Source of the DNA: AC-32 sp963736055
GTDB lineage: Bacteria > Actinomycetota > Thermoleophilia > Gaiellales > Gaiellaceae
Assembly: GCA_963736055.1 (NCBI GenBank)
Contig: CAVTNM010000001.1
Coordinates: forward strand, 62,001-126,000
DNA: 64,000 nt
Direction of reading: 5' to 3'
A model generated the notes under the pieces. It was not told the DNA's origin, did not search any database, and saw only the letters and a list, made by a program, of their open reading frames with translations. Numbering within the stretch: position 1 is the first letter of the stretch; each line of letters begins with the position of its first letter. The translations under genes were made by a program, and so were the position numbers. Below, in pieces: positions 36,894-45,541 of the stretch.

Positions 36894-37379
36894 ATGACCC
36901 GCGGCGGACGACGATCATGGAAACGGCTCCTTCTATACGTGGTCGGCGGTCTCGTCGGCCTCTTCGTGCTCATCCAGGCGATTCCCTACGGGCGCGATCA
37001 CACGAATCCGCCGGTGCTCCAAGAGCCCGCCTGGGACTCGCCCCAAACGCGGGCCTTCGCGATCGACGCGTGCTTCGACTGCCACAGCAACCAGACGAAG
37101 TGGCCCTGGTACACGAACGTCGCGCCGGTCTCCTGGTGGGTCGAGAGCCACGTCAAGGCTGGTCGCTCGTCGCTCAACTTCTCGGAGTGGAACCGCGCGC
37201 AGGACACGGGCGTCTCGGACATCGTGGAATCCGTCCAGGGCGGCTCGATGCCGCCGTCCTACTACTCCCTGATGCCGAACCACTCGGGAGCGAGGCTCTC
37301 GAAGAGCGAGAAGGCCGCCTTCATCCGCGGCCTCGAGGCGACGTTCAAGGCATCTCCGCCGATCGGGGGTGGCGGCTAG
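36894..37379 (+). CDS. Haem-binding-domain protein (cytochrome-like, CxxCH)
   Basis: A 161-residue protein with one N-terminal membrane anchor (LLLYVVGGLVGLFVLIQAI, about 12-30) and a haem-binding domain: CFDCHSNQTKWPWYTNVAPVSWW, then VKAGRSSLNFSEW and MPPSYYSLMPNHSGARLS. This matches the Haem_bd (PF14376-type) architecture, where CxxCH attaches haem c outside the membrane. No redox partner is adjacent, so its electron-transfer role is open. Confidence 0.85.
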   Translation: MTRGGRRSWKRLLLYVVGGLVGLFVLIQAIPYGRDHTNPPVLQEPAWDSPQTRAFAIDACFDCHSNQTKWPWYTNVAPVSWWVESHVKAGRSSLNFSEWNRAQDTGVSDIVESVQGGSMPPSYYSLMPNHSGARLSKSEKAAFIRGLEATFKASPPIGGGG

Positions 37380-37439
37380 ACAGCCGGGCTAGCTCCCAGG
37401 GACTTGCCCGAGGGTGGACACTGCGCGTTGTTGGTGTCC

Positions 37440-37543
37440 GCGACGACGACGCCGACCAGCCAGCGCAGGGCTCTGGCGTCTCGTAGGTTCGATGGGGGCC
37501 GGGTCGTGGGAAGCGTCCTAGGCGTTCGGCTCGCCGCCCGGCC
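37440..37543 (+). repeat. Island repeat, 82-bp copy C with gene fragment
   Basis: 37462-37543 repeats copy B. Immediately before it, CGACGACGACGCCGACCAG (37441-37459) equals the DDDADQ codons of the 36320 gene, joined directly to the repeat. The final codons of the gene have been deleted, so this is a decayed duplicate of gene plus flank. Confidence 0.7.
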
Positions 37544-37558
37544 TCCTAATCTCTCCTC

Positions 37559-37980
37559 GTGTATCCGATCGCTGCTTCAGCGTTCGAGTGGGTGCAGGCC
37601 CTGGCCGGTACGGTCGCGGCGCTTGCCGCGCTCGGGACGCTTCTGTTCGCGTGGCTCACCGTGCGCGGTGCGCAGGAGTTGCGCCGCTCTGAGCGGCGAG
37701 CCAGGCTGATCGACCTCGCTGCCGATTTCGATGAGGCCAGCGTGCGGGTCATGCTCTCGGGGGAGCCATCGAGCCGAGAGCATGGCGTGATGCTCGAAGC
37801 ACCAGGCATCGATTCCGTGCCGCGCTCGACAGCTCGGGGGCGGCGTTGCCAGCATGTCGTGCCCTGCTCGCCTTCGACTGGTCGCCCGCGTCCGTCAACA
37901 CCGGGGCAGAGCGCCGGGCGCAAGCTGACAAGGCGCTGGCGGACGCCCTTGATGAACTCTCGGCTTGGCTGCGCGAGTGA
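37559..37980 (+). pseudogene. Small membrane-anchored coiled-coil protein, probably frameshifted
   Basis: The GTG at 37559 opens a frame with a hydrophobic segment (VQALAGTVAALAALGTLLFAW) followed by a charged helix (RRSERRARLIDLAADFDEA). From about 37750 the coding signal moves to another frame that ends ADALDELSAWLRE at 37980 (with FDWSPASVNTGAERR before it). I infer a single gene broken by a small indel. Function unknown. Confidence 0.4.
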
Positions 37981-38101
37981 GGCCACACCCAGGCCACACG
38001 GGCACAGCATTTGGCGACCGCTACGGCAGGGACGACAATGGAGGGATGCGGCTTTGCGCTTGTCCGACGGGGTCTCGGTCTTTGCGCCAGAATTGCGCCT
38101 C

Positions 38102-38692
38102 GTGACCGGAGCCCGCCGCTTCAGCCAGGCGATCGCCGAGGGGGACGGGATCTCCGTCGTCGCTGCCGTCGACGACCTCGAGGCGGCTCGCGCGGCCGAG
38201 CAGGACGGGGCGGAAGGGGTCGCGCTCCGCACGCCGCTCGAGGCGGTCGGCGACGCGACCTCGCTGCCCGTGCTCTGGCGACCGCCGGGCTCGCCGGAGG
38301 ACGCCCGTGCGGCCGGCGCCGATGCCTGCGTGGTCGCCGTCGCGGCGCTGGACGAGGAGAACGGCGCCCTCGAACGCGTCTATCGCGCCGCGCTCGAGCT
38401 CGGGCTCGATTGCGTGGTCGAAGTACGCGACGACGAGGAGCTGGAGCTCGCGCTCGAGCGCGTCGATCCGGAGATCTTCCTCCTGGCCGGCGGTGCCGAC
38501 GACGGTGCCGGGCCGCTCGAGCGGGCGCTCGACCTGCTCCAGGACGTCCCCGCCGGGAAGCTCGCCCTGGCCGAGGTCCAGGCGGCCGGGCCGGCCGATG
38601 TTGCCGAGCTGGAGCGGGCCGGAATGGACGGCGTGATCGTCCCCGCGGGGTACGTTGCCGAGCTCGCCGGCGGAGCCGAGCCCAGGGTCTGA
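38102..38692 (+). CDS. TrpC-like (indole-3-glycerol-phosphate synthase fold) protein, probably non-catalytic
   Basis: A TIM-barrel-like protein of about 196 residues aligned by pattern with TrpC (RRFSQAIAEGDGISVVAAV, ARAAEQDGAEGVALRTPLEA, LPVLWRPPGSPEDARAAGADACVV, LGLDCVVEVRDDEELELAL). The usual catalytic lysines are absent: the IKRASPS-type strand is VVAAVDD and the LRKDF strand is LWRPP. No trp gene is nearby. It may be a pseudoenzyme; start GTG at 38102 is uncertain. It overlaps the glycosyltransferase by 38 nt. Confidence 0.6.
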   Translation: MTGARRFSQAIAEGDGISVVAAVDDLEAARAAEQDGAEGVALRTPLEAVGDATSLPVLWRPPGSPEDARAAGADACVVAVAALDEENGALERVYRAALELGLDCVVEVRDDEELELALERVDPEIFLLAGGADDGAGPLERALDLLQDVPAGKLALAEVQAAGPADVAELERAGMDGVIVPAGYVAELAGGAEPRV

Positions 38693-40076
38693 GACCTCGC
38701 GCGTCGACGCCCTCTGGGGCGGGCCGCGCGTCGCACTGGCCGCGATCGTCGCCGGGGCGGCGGCGCTTCGCCTGGTCGGCGTCGGCTACGGGCTGCCGTT
38801 CCCGCTGCTCAGCCCGGACGAGAAGAGCATCGTCCCGCGCGCGTGGAACATGGTGCACGGTGGCGGCCTCGATCCGCACTGGTTCGACTACCCGTCGCTC
38901 CTGATGTACGTGCTCGCACCGTTCCAGGCCTGGCAGGGCGAGCCGTCCTACCTCGCGGCGCGCCTGGTGGTGATCGTGCTGGCGCTGGCGGCGGTCGCCG
39001 CTTCCTGGTGGCTCGGGAACAGCGCGTACGGCGGGGCGGCCGGCCCGATCGCCGCCGCGGCGGTCGCCGTGGCGACCACCGCGGTCGCGTACTCACGGAT
39101 GGCAGTGACCGACGTGCCTCTGATGCTCGGCGTGGCCGTCGCGCTCGCCCTTCTCGTATCCGGCCGGATCGAGCTGGGCGGTGTTGCCGTCGGGCTCGCG
39201 ACGGGCTTCAAGTACCCCGGGGTGTTCCTGGTCGTCCCGCTCCTCGTGGCCGGCTGGCGGCAACCTCGCCGCCTCGCGCTCGGGCTCGTCGGCGCGGGGC
39301 TCGCCTTCGCGGTGACGAACCCGTACTTCATCGCGCACTTCGGGACGGCGCTGGGTGATGCCTACCGCGTCCAGAAAGTGGCCCGGCAAGGCTGGCTCGG
39401 CTTCGAGCACGATCACTCGGCTCCGATCGCGTACCTCGACCGCCTGTGGGAGGCGCTTGGCCCCGTGCTGCTGGTCTGCGTCCTCGGGCTGGCCGTGGCC
39501 ATCGCCCGCCGAAGCCGGAACGACCTGATCCTCGCCTCGTTCGTGGTCGTCTACTTCATCGACCTCTGCACGCTCAACGCGCACTGGGACCGCTACGTCC
39601 TGCCGCTCGTGCCTCCGCTCGCCGCCCTCGCGGGCCGCATGCGGGGGCTCGCGCCGGTGACGCTCTTGCTGCTGGTCGTGCCGCTCACCTGGACGATCCG
39701 CGACGACCGGCGCCTGACGAAGACCGACACGCGCGAGGTCGCCCACGCCTGGGTCGAACGCCACCTGCCCGCCGGCGCCCACGTCGCGGCCGACCCGTCG
39801 CTGCCGCCGTTCCAGCACCAGGACGTGCTCCAGCTGCGACTACCGCTTCCGCAGGAGGACCGTCCGGACCCCAACCGCAACCTGACCCGGCTGCGGAACA
39901 GCGGCGTGCGCTACGCGATCGTCACCGGCGCGGTCGCCGACCGTGTGCTGGCAGCGCGGGAGCACTACCCGGCGGAGGCGGCGTTCTACGACAGTCTCGC
40001 GACGCTGACCGACCGGCTCTACTACGTGCAGAAGGACGGCCTCAACGGCCCCTGGGTGGCCGTCTATCACCTCTAG
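38655..40076 (+). CDS. Membrane glycosyltransferase, GT39/ArnT-like
   Basis: A 473-residue integral-membrane protein with about ten hydrophobic segments and the GT-C-type first loop PLLSPDEKSIVPRAW (catalytic acidic pair), followed by HWFDYPSLLMYVLAPF. Such enzymes transfer mannose or another sugar from a polyprenyl phosphate onto proteins or lipids outside the membrane. Start TTG at 38655 is the only in-frame option before the first membrane helix. Converges with pfkA. Confidence 0.8.
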   Translation: MPSSPAEPSPGSETSRVDALWGGPRVALAAIVAGAAALRLVGVGYGLPFPLLSPDEKSIVPRAWNMVHGGGLDPHWFDYPSLLMYVLAPFQAWQGEPSYLAARLVVIVLALAAVAASWWLGNSAYGGAAGPIAAAAVAVATTAVAYSRMAVTDVPLMLGVAVALALLVSGRIELGGVAVGLATGFKYPGVFLVVPLLVAGWRQPRRLALGLVGAGLAFAVTNPYFIAHFGTALGDAYRVQKVARQGWLGFEHDHSAPIAYLDRLWEALGPVLLVCVLGLAVAIARRSRNDLILASFVVVYFIDLCTLNAHWDRYVLPLVPPLAALAGRMRGLAPVTLLLLVVPLTWTIRDDRRLTKTDTREVAHAWVERHLPAGAHVAADPSLPPFQHQDVLQLRLPLPQEDRPDPNRNLTRLRNSGVRYAIVTGAVADRVLAAREHYPAEAAFYDSLATLTDRLYYVQKDGLNGPWVAVYHL

Positions 40077-40132
40077 GAGGGCTTGGCGGAGCCTCGCTCC
40101 GGCGGCACAGCCGATGCTTCGTCAAGCCCTCC
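40076..40132. terminator. Bidirectional hairpin between the glycosyltransferase and pfkA
   Basis: GGAGGGCTTG (40076-40085) pairs perfectly with CAAGCCCTCC (40123-40132); an inner GGAGC-CTC-GCTCC hairpin fills part of the loop. It lies exactly between convergent stops and can serve both strands, though no long T-run is present. Confidence 0.6.
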
Positions 40133-40136
40133 ATGT

Positions 40137-41159
40137 CTAGCCGAAGAACGCGCGGGCGACCTCGTACCACTCCCGCGGCACCGTCTTGAGCTCCGCCGTC
40201 GCCTCCTGGAGCGAGACGTCGACGATCCGGTCGCCCTGGAGAGCGGCCATCCGGCCGAAGCTGCCGTCGTGTACGAGGTCGGCCGCTTTCAGGCCGTACC
40301 GGGTTGCGAGAACGCGGTCGCGCGGAGTGGGGGAGCCGCCTCGCTGGACGTGCCCGAGGACCGTGACGCGGGTCTCGAAGCCGGTGCGCGACTCGATCTC
40401 ACGCGCGAGCGCGTCGCCGACCCCGCGCTGCGAGAGGCGAGTGTGCCCGAACTCGTCCGTGTCGCCCTCATCACCCAGACCCTCGAGCTCGTAGCCCTCG
40501 GAGACGACGACGATCGAGAAATCCTTGCCGCGGTCGTGGCGCCGCCGGATCTCCTTGCAGGCGTCGTCGATGCTGACCGGGTACTCGGGGATCAGGATCA
40601 CGTCGGCGCCTCCGGCGATCCCGCTCATGACCGCGATCCAGCCCGTGTGGCGGCCCATCACCTCGACCACCATCACGCGGTTGTGCGACTCGGCGGTCGT
40701 GTGCAGCCGGTCGATCGCCTCGGTGCAGATCCACACCGCCGTGTCGAACCCGAACGTGTAGTCGGTCGCCGAGAGGTCGTTGTCGATCGTCTTGGGGACG
40801 CCGACCACGGGGAAGTCGTGCTCGGCGTGGAGCCGCGCCGCGACGCCGAGCGTGTCCTCGCCGCCGATCGCGACGAGAGCATCGAGGCCCTCCCGCTCGA
40901 AGTTCTCGAGCACGGCCTCCACGCCCTCGACCTTGTACGGGTTGGTGCGTGAGGTTCCGATGACCGTCCCCCCGCGCGGGAGCAGTCCCGAGACCTCGCG
41001 CGGGCCGAGCGGCTCGAACTTCCCTTCCACGAGTCCGCGCCAGCCTTCCCGGATGCCCACCACCTCGCTCCCACGCGAGAACGACCGCCGGGCCACAGCC
41101 CGAATGACGGCATTGAGGCCGGGGCAGTCGCCGCCGCCTGTCAGCATTCCCACCCTCAC
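40137..41159 (-). CDS. pfkA: 6-phosphofructokinase, residues of the PPi-dependent type
   Basis: A 340-residue PFK: GGGDCPGLNAVIR at the N-terminus, GGEDT at 99-103 and PKTIDNDLSATDYTFGFDTA from 122. In ATP enzymes the corresponding positions are usually glycine (GGDGS/GGEGT) and PGTIDND; aspartate at 102 and lysine at 123 are the pair associated with pyrophosphate use. It phosphorylates fructose 6-phosphate, reversibly if PPi-dependent. GTG start with a minus-strand TAGGAT box 6 nt upstream. Confidence 0.9.
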   Translation of the reverse strand: MRVGMLTGGGDCPGLNAVIRAVARRSFSRGSEVVGIREGWRGLVEGKFEPLGPREVSGLLPRGGTVIGTSRTNPYKVEGVEAVLENFEREGLDALVAIGGEDTLGVAARLHAEHDFPVVGVPKTIDNDLSATDYTFGFDTAVWICTEAIDRLHTTAESHNRVMVVEVMGRHTGWIAVMSGIAGGADVILIPEYPVSIDDACKEIRRRHDRGKDFSIVVVSEGYELEGLGDEGDTDEFGHTRLSQRGVGDALAREIESRTGFETRVTVLGHVQRGGSPTPRDRVLATRYGLKAADLVHDGSFGRMAALQGDRIVDVSLQEATAELKTVPREWYEVARAFFG

Positions 41160-41216
41160 GGCGCCATCCTACGAGCGGTGGTGGGGTCTGCGTGGCATCG
41201 AGCCGGCGATGCCGTC

Positions 41217-41305
<89 letters not shown>

Positions 41306-41414
41306 GTAAGACAAGAGTAACGCCGAGGCAGGGACGCTCCGGTCTCTCGCCGGCTCGGCAAGACCGTGTTCTTGCCGAGCCTCACGGTGGCTCTCGGCTA
41401 AGAAGGAGGGGGCT

Positions 41415-41441
41415 CACGGGGGAACCATGGGTTCCTCCGTG
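41415..41441 (-). other. Hairpin after the partial tRNA
   Basis: CACGGGGGAACC (41415-41426) and GGTTCCTCCGTG (41430-41441) form a 12-bp stem with one mismatch and a 3-nt loop. On the minus strand it follows the truncated tRNA-Leu directly, in place of the missing anticodon, variable and T arms. Confidence 0.6.
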
Positions 41442-41444
41442 TTC

Positions 41445-41560
41445 TCCAGCGCGTCTGCCAGTTCCGCCACTTCGGCGTAAGACAAGAGTAACGCCGAGGC
41501 AGGGACGCTCCGGTCACTCGCCGGCTCGGCAAGACCGCGTTCTTGCCGAGCCTCACGGTG
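41445..41560 (-). repeat. 116-bp direct repeat, copy 2 (truncated tRNA-Leu with its promoter region)
   Basis: 41445-41476 equals tRNA-Leu nucleotides 1-32 and 41477-41560 the upstream region, including the -10 box and the hairpin (41523-41552, loop CCGCGT). The promoter appears intact, so a hybrid RNA made of a tRNA 5' third plus the hairpin at 41415-41441 could be made. The remaining 41561-41680 holds no gene. Confidence 0.88.
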
Positions 41561-41680
41561 CGCTTCTTACAACGGGTTGAACTCATCCGACGTTCTCTCG
41601 ATACTTGCCCACGACGAAAGCCGTCCTCGGCCTCACGCCGGGGTCTCAACGACAGAGACAAGGGCGACGGAGGAGGAAGT

Positions 41681-43070
41681 GTGAAGAAACGAGTTTCGAT
41701 TGGTGTGCTCCTTGCCGCCGTCGGCGCGCTGGCCCTGATGGCGGCCGGTTGCGGCGGCGGAAGCAAGAGCAGCAGCAGCACCGGAGGAGGCGGAGGAGGC
41801 GGCAACGTCACGGCCCTGCCCGCCTCGTCGTGCGGCCCTCTCACCTACGAGGGCGAGGGCAAGCCCGACTACCTGATCGCGAGCGACCTGCCGCTGCAGG
41901 GCGGCTCGCGCACGCAGACGACGCAGATGGTCGGTGCGATCAAGTACGTGCTCGAGCAGAACCACTGGAAGGCCGGCGACTTCAACATCGGCTACCAGTC
42001 CTGTGACGACTCGACCGCTCAGCTCGGCAAGTGGGACGCCGACAAGTGCAGCGCGAACGCCCACAACTACGCGCAGAACAGCAAGCTGCTCGGCGTGCTC
42101 GGGACGTTCAACTCGGGCTGCGCGGCGATCATCATCCCGGTCCTGAACCAGGCGCCGGGCGGCGGGATGCTCCTCTTCTCGGCCGCGAACACCTACGGCT
42201 GCCTCACCGAGCCGTGTTCGGGGGACGAGCCGGAGAAGTACTACCCGACCGGGAAGCGCACCTACGCCCGCGTGGCGCCGAGCGACCCGAACCAGGGTGC
42301 GGTCGACGCGAAGTTCCTCTCGAGCAGGGGCGTGAAGAGCGTCTACATCCTCAACGACAAGGAGGCCTACGGGCTCGGCGTCGCCAAGAACTTCAAAGGT
42401 GCTGCCCAGGCGCTGGGGATGAAGATCGACGGCTTCGCAGCCTACGACCCGAAGGCGGCCAACTACCAGGCCCTGTTCACGAAGATCAAGGGGACGAACC
42501 CCGACGCCGTCTTCATCGGCGGCCTGATCGACGAGAACAGCGGCCAGCTGATCAACGACAAGGTCTCGGTCCTCGGAGCCAACACGCCGAATCCGAGCTC
42601 CGGTGTCATGCTGATGCTGCCGGACGGCTTCACGACCGACGCGATCTTCCAGCGGTCGCAGGGCGGGACGCCGAACGCCAAGGGCGCCTTCTTCAGCGTC
42701 GCGGGCGTCGGCATCGACCGGTACAAGGGGCCCGCGCTCGACTTCATCCAGGGCTTCAAGCAGACGCTGAACGGCAAGGCCGTCGACCCGTACGCGATCC
42801 TCGCGGCGCAGACCGCCAAGGTGCTGCTCCCCGCGATCGCCAAGTCCGGTGGGTCGCGGTCGAAGGTCGTCACCAACGTCTTCAACACGAAGGTGAACAA
42901 CGGCCTGATCGGGACGTTCTCGTTCAATGCGAACGGCGACCTCACCGGAGCCAGCGGTGCGGCCGTCCTGTTCACGATCTATTCCGGGATCGAACCACCT
43001 CGTCACGCTGCTGACGGCGGCGCCTCAGGCGAATCTCGTCCAGGCGGCGCGGAAGGCGGCCGGAGGCTAG
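41681..43070 (+). CDS. livK: Branched-chain-amino-acid-type substrate-binding lipoprotein (second system), one extra base near the 3' end
   Basis: A type I periplasmic-binding-fold lipoprotein: signal ending ALALMAAGCGGGSKSSSS (lipobox A-A-G-C), a Ser/Gly linker, then a Peripla_BP_6 domain. Near 42989 the frame shifts; removing one base restores SGSNHLVTLLTAAPQANLVQ and a stop at 43068-43070, giving 462 residues. Start GTG at 41681 behind GGAGGAGGAAG. Only distantly like the first system's binding protein, so ligand specificity probably differs. Followed by a terminator before livH. Confidence 0.88.
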
Positions 43071-43094
43071 GAAGCGAACGAGCTCCGCGCGTTC

Positions 43095-43128
43095 GAGGGA
43101 GGGCTGAAAGGCCCTCCCTCGTCGTTTT
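43095..43128 (+). terminator. Intrinsic terminator between livK2 and livH2
   Basis: GAGGGAGGGC-TGAAAG-GCCCTCCCTC is a perfect 10-bp stem with a 6-nt loop, followed by GTCGTTTT. Its place after the binding-protein gene should leave abundant livK mRNA and only partial read-through into the permease genes. Confidence 0.8.
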
Positions 43129-43144
43129 AGTATTCGCAGGATCG

Positions 43145-44210
43145 CTGTCCAAGCCCGCACGGAACGGCAGCCACCGCGGCGCCGCGCGTCGGAGGCGCAA
43201 GCGGCCACCGGTTCTCTCGATCATCGGGGTCTGCTTCGCCACGCTCCTCGTCGCGTGGTCGGTCGTCAATGCGGTCAAGCAGCCGACCGACTTCTTCAAC
43301 GTCCTCCTGATCGGGCTCACCACCGGCTGCGTGTACGCGCTGGTCGCGCTCGGGTACACGCTCGTCTACGGGATCCTCCAGCTGATCAACTTCGCCCACG
43401 GCGACGTCTTCGCCCTGAGCGGGCTGTTCGCGACGACGCTCATCCTCAGCGTGATGGGCCTCGACGAGACGTCGAGCTCGCTCGGGATCGCCGGCGGTCT
43501 GGCGGCCACGTTCCTGATCGCCGCGGCCTTCGGGGCCACGATCAACTCGACGATCGAGTTCGTCGCCTACCGCCGCCTGCGAAACGCTCCCCGGCTGGCC
43601 GTCCTGATCACCGCGGTCGGGATGTCCTTCATCGTCCAGAACATCTCGCTCGCGATCTACGACGTGAACTTCCGCAGCATCCCACCGCTGCTCTCCGACC
43701 ACAACGTCTTCTCGATCCGCGGCGTTCACTACGACTGGCAGTCGCTGTTCGTGATCCTCATCACGGTGCCCGTCCTCCTGGTCCTGACCTGGCTCGTCAA
43801 GTCGACCAAGCAGGGCAAGGCGATGCGCGCGACCTCGCAGGACCCCGAGGCCTCCGCGATGATGGGGATCAACGTCAACCGGACGATCTCGTTCACGTTC
43901 GCGCTGGCAGGCGCGCTCGCCGGCATCGGCGCGACGCTCTACCTCGTCGAGTTCAACATCCGCTACGACACCGGCTTCGAGCTCGGCCTGATCGCCTTCA
44001 CCGCCGCCGTGCTCGGGCGGAATCGGGAACCTCAGCGGAGCGGTTCTCGGTGCGATCCTGATCGGCCTGATCCAGGCGTTCAACGAGGGTCTCTCCTGGG
44101 AGGCGCCGGGAAGCGACTGGACCCGCTCGATCGTCTTCGGGCTGCTGATCGCGATCCTCGTCTTCCGGCCGGAAGGCCTGCTCGGCGAACGCACGCCGGA
44201 GGGCGCGTAG
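43145..44210 (+). CDS. livH: Branched-chain-amino-acid-type ABC importer permease (second system), probable CTG start, one extra base
   Basis: A LivH permease of about 354 residues after correction: GLTTGCVYALVALGYTLVYGILQLINFAHGDVF and loop ATSQDPEASAMMGINVNRTISF. At about 44016 GGG stands where GG would keep the frame (AVLG then GIGNLSGAVLGAILIGL). No ATG/GTG/TTG lies between the terminator and the first membrane helix; CTG at 43145 with CAGGA just upstream is the best start. Longer N-terminus than LivH of the first system. Confidence 0.83.
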
Positions 44211-45541
44211 TGCCGCGGCGGCGCGCGCAGGCCTCGGTGCGCGCTTATCGCGACCGGTTCGTCCGGGCGACGGGGCTCGACCGGGTGAGTGCGAGTTGGC
44301 GGCGGCTGCCTCAGCGGGCCAGGACGCTGATTCCTGCGGCCATCCTCCTGGCCGTCGCGATCACCTACCCGTTCTACCTCGCGAGCCTCCCGGTGAACAA
44401 GGGCTGGGAGTTCTGGGTCACGTTCCCGAGCATGCACTCCGCGGTCACGATCGTCGTGTTCACGATGATGGCGGTCGGGCTGAACGTCGTCGTCGGCTAC
44501 TGCGGCCTGCTCGACCTCGGCTACGTCGCGTTCTACGCGCTCGGGGCGTACACCGCCGGATGGCTCGCCTCCGGCCAGTTCCAGCAAGTGCGGTTCCACG
44601 TCGGTTCGGTCGGGATCACCCACGAGGCGCGCGGGGTCCACATCTCGATCTGGGGCGTGCTCCTCTGCGCCGCCTTCGTGACGGCGATCGGCGGCATCCT
44701 GATCGGCCTGCCGACCCTGAGGCTGCGCGGCGACTACCTGGCGATCGTCACGCTCGGCTTCGGCGAGATCGTCCCGCAGTTCGTGCGGAACGCCGACAAC
44801 CTGCACGGCTTCAACCTCACCAACGGCACGTTCGGGATCAACCCGATCGACTCTCCGGGCTTCGGCAACAGGATTCACAACGCGATCGGCGTTCCCGCCG
44901 CCTACACGCAGGAGTTCAACGCCGACCGGCTCTTCTTCTGGACCGTACTCGGGCTCCTGCTCGTGACGATCTTCTGCTGCATCCGCCTCCGCGACTCGCG
45001 CCTCGGGCGCGCCTGGATCGCGATCCGCGAGGACGAGACGGCGGCCGGGGCGATGGGGATTCCGCTGATGCGGACGAAGACGTGGGCCTACGCGATCGGC
45101 GCCTTCTTCGGCGGGGTGGCCGGCGCGTACATCGCCAGCTTCAACCAGGTGGCGAACCCGAGCCAGTTCAACTTCAACATCTCGGTCTTCCTGCTCTGCA
45201 TGGTCGTGCTCGGCGGCATGGGCAGCATCTGGGGAGTCGTCGTCGGGGCGGTGCTGCTCTCCTGGCTCAACGTCGAGGGCCTGGCGAACATCGGCAGCTG
45301 GCTGAACACCAATACGCCGCTCAAGTTCGAGGTCGCGAAGTACCAGTTCGGGATCTACGGGATCATCCTCGTGCTGATGATGCTCTTCCGCCCGGTGGGG
45401 ATAATCCCCGAACGGCGACGTAAGCGCGAGATCGAGGAGGGCACGCGCGGGCCTCTCGACGAGCCGCTCTACGAGATGCGCGGCGCCGACGAGCCCGGCG
45501 CGGGCGAGCGCGGAACCTCGCGGGGGGTGCCGAGAGGATGA
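44210..45541 (+). CDS. livM: Branched-chain-amino-acid-type ABC importer permease (second system)
   Basis: A 443-residue LivM, about 100 residues longer than the first system's: a basic cytoplasmic N-terminus, VVVGYCGLLDLGYVAFYALGAYTAG, loop IREDETAAGAMGIPLMRTKTWAY, an extended periplasmic insertion (about 180-245), and a charged C-terminal tail. The GTG at 44210 shares its G with the livH TAG stop. The 3' end overlaps livG (ATGA). Confidence 0.92.
   Translation: MPRRRAQASVRAYRDRFVRATGLDRVSASWRRLPQRARTLIPAAILLAVAITYPFYLASLPVNKGWEFWVTFPSMHSAVTIVVFTMMAVGLNVVVGYCGLLDLGYVAFYALGAYTAGWLASGQFQQVRFHVGSVGITHEARGVHISIWGVLLCAAFVTAIGGILIGLPTLRLRGDYLAIVTLGFGEIVPQFVRNADNLHGFNLTNGTFGINPIDSPGFGNRIHNAIGVPAAYTQEFNADRLFFWTVLGLLLVTIFCCIRLRDSRLGRAWIAIREDETAAGAMGIPLMRTKTWAYAIGAFFGGVAGAYIASFNQVANPSQFNFNISVFLLCMVVLGGMGSIWGVVVGAVLLSWLNVEGLANIGSWLNTNTPLKFEVAKYQFGIYGIILVLMMLFRPVGIIPERRRKREIEEGTRGPLDEPLYEMRGADEPGAGERGTSRGVPRG

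Noticed and set aside
35995..37543. Integron attC sites at the island repeats
   Set aside because: No R/L core sites (RYYYAAC...GTTRRRY) or imperfect dyad of attC type, and no integron integrase; the relic integrase at 33763 is phage-type.
33640..38010. Pair of att sites from GGCCTCACCTGGGCCACAC (near 33667) and AGGCCACACCCAGGCCACAC (near 37981)
   Set aside because: Similarity is limited to short GGCCACAC words common in GC-rich DNA; no extended identical core.
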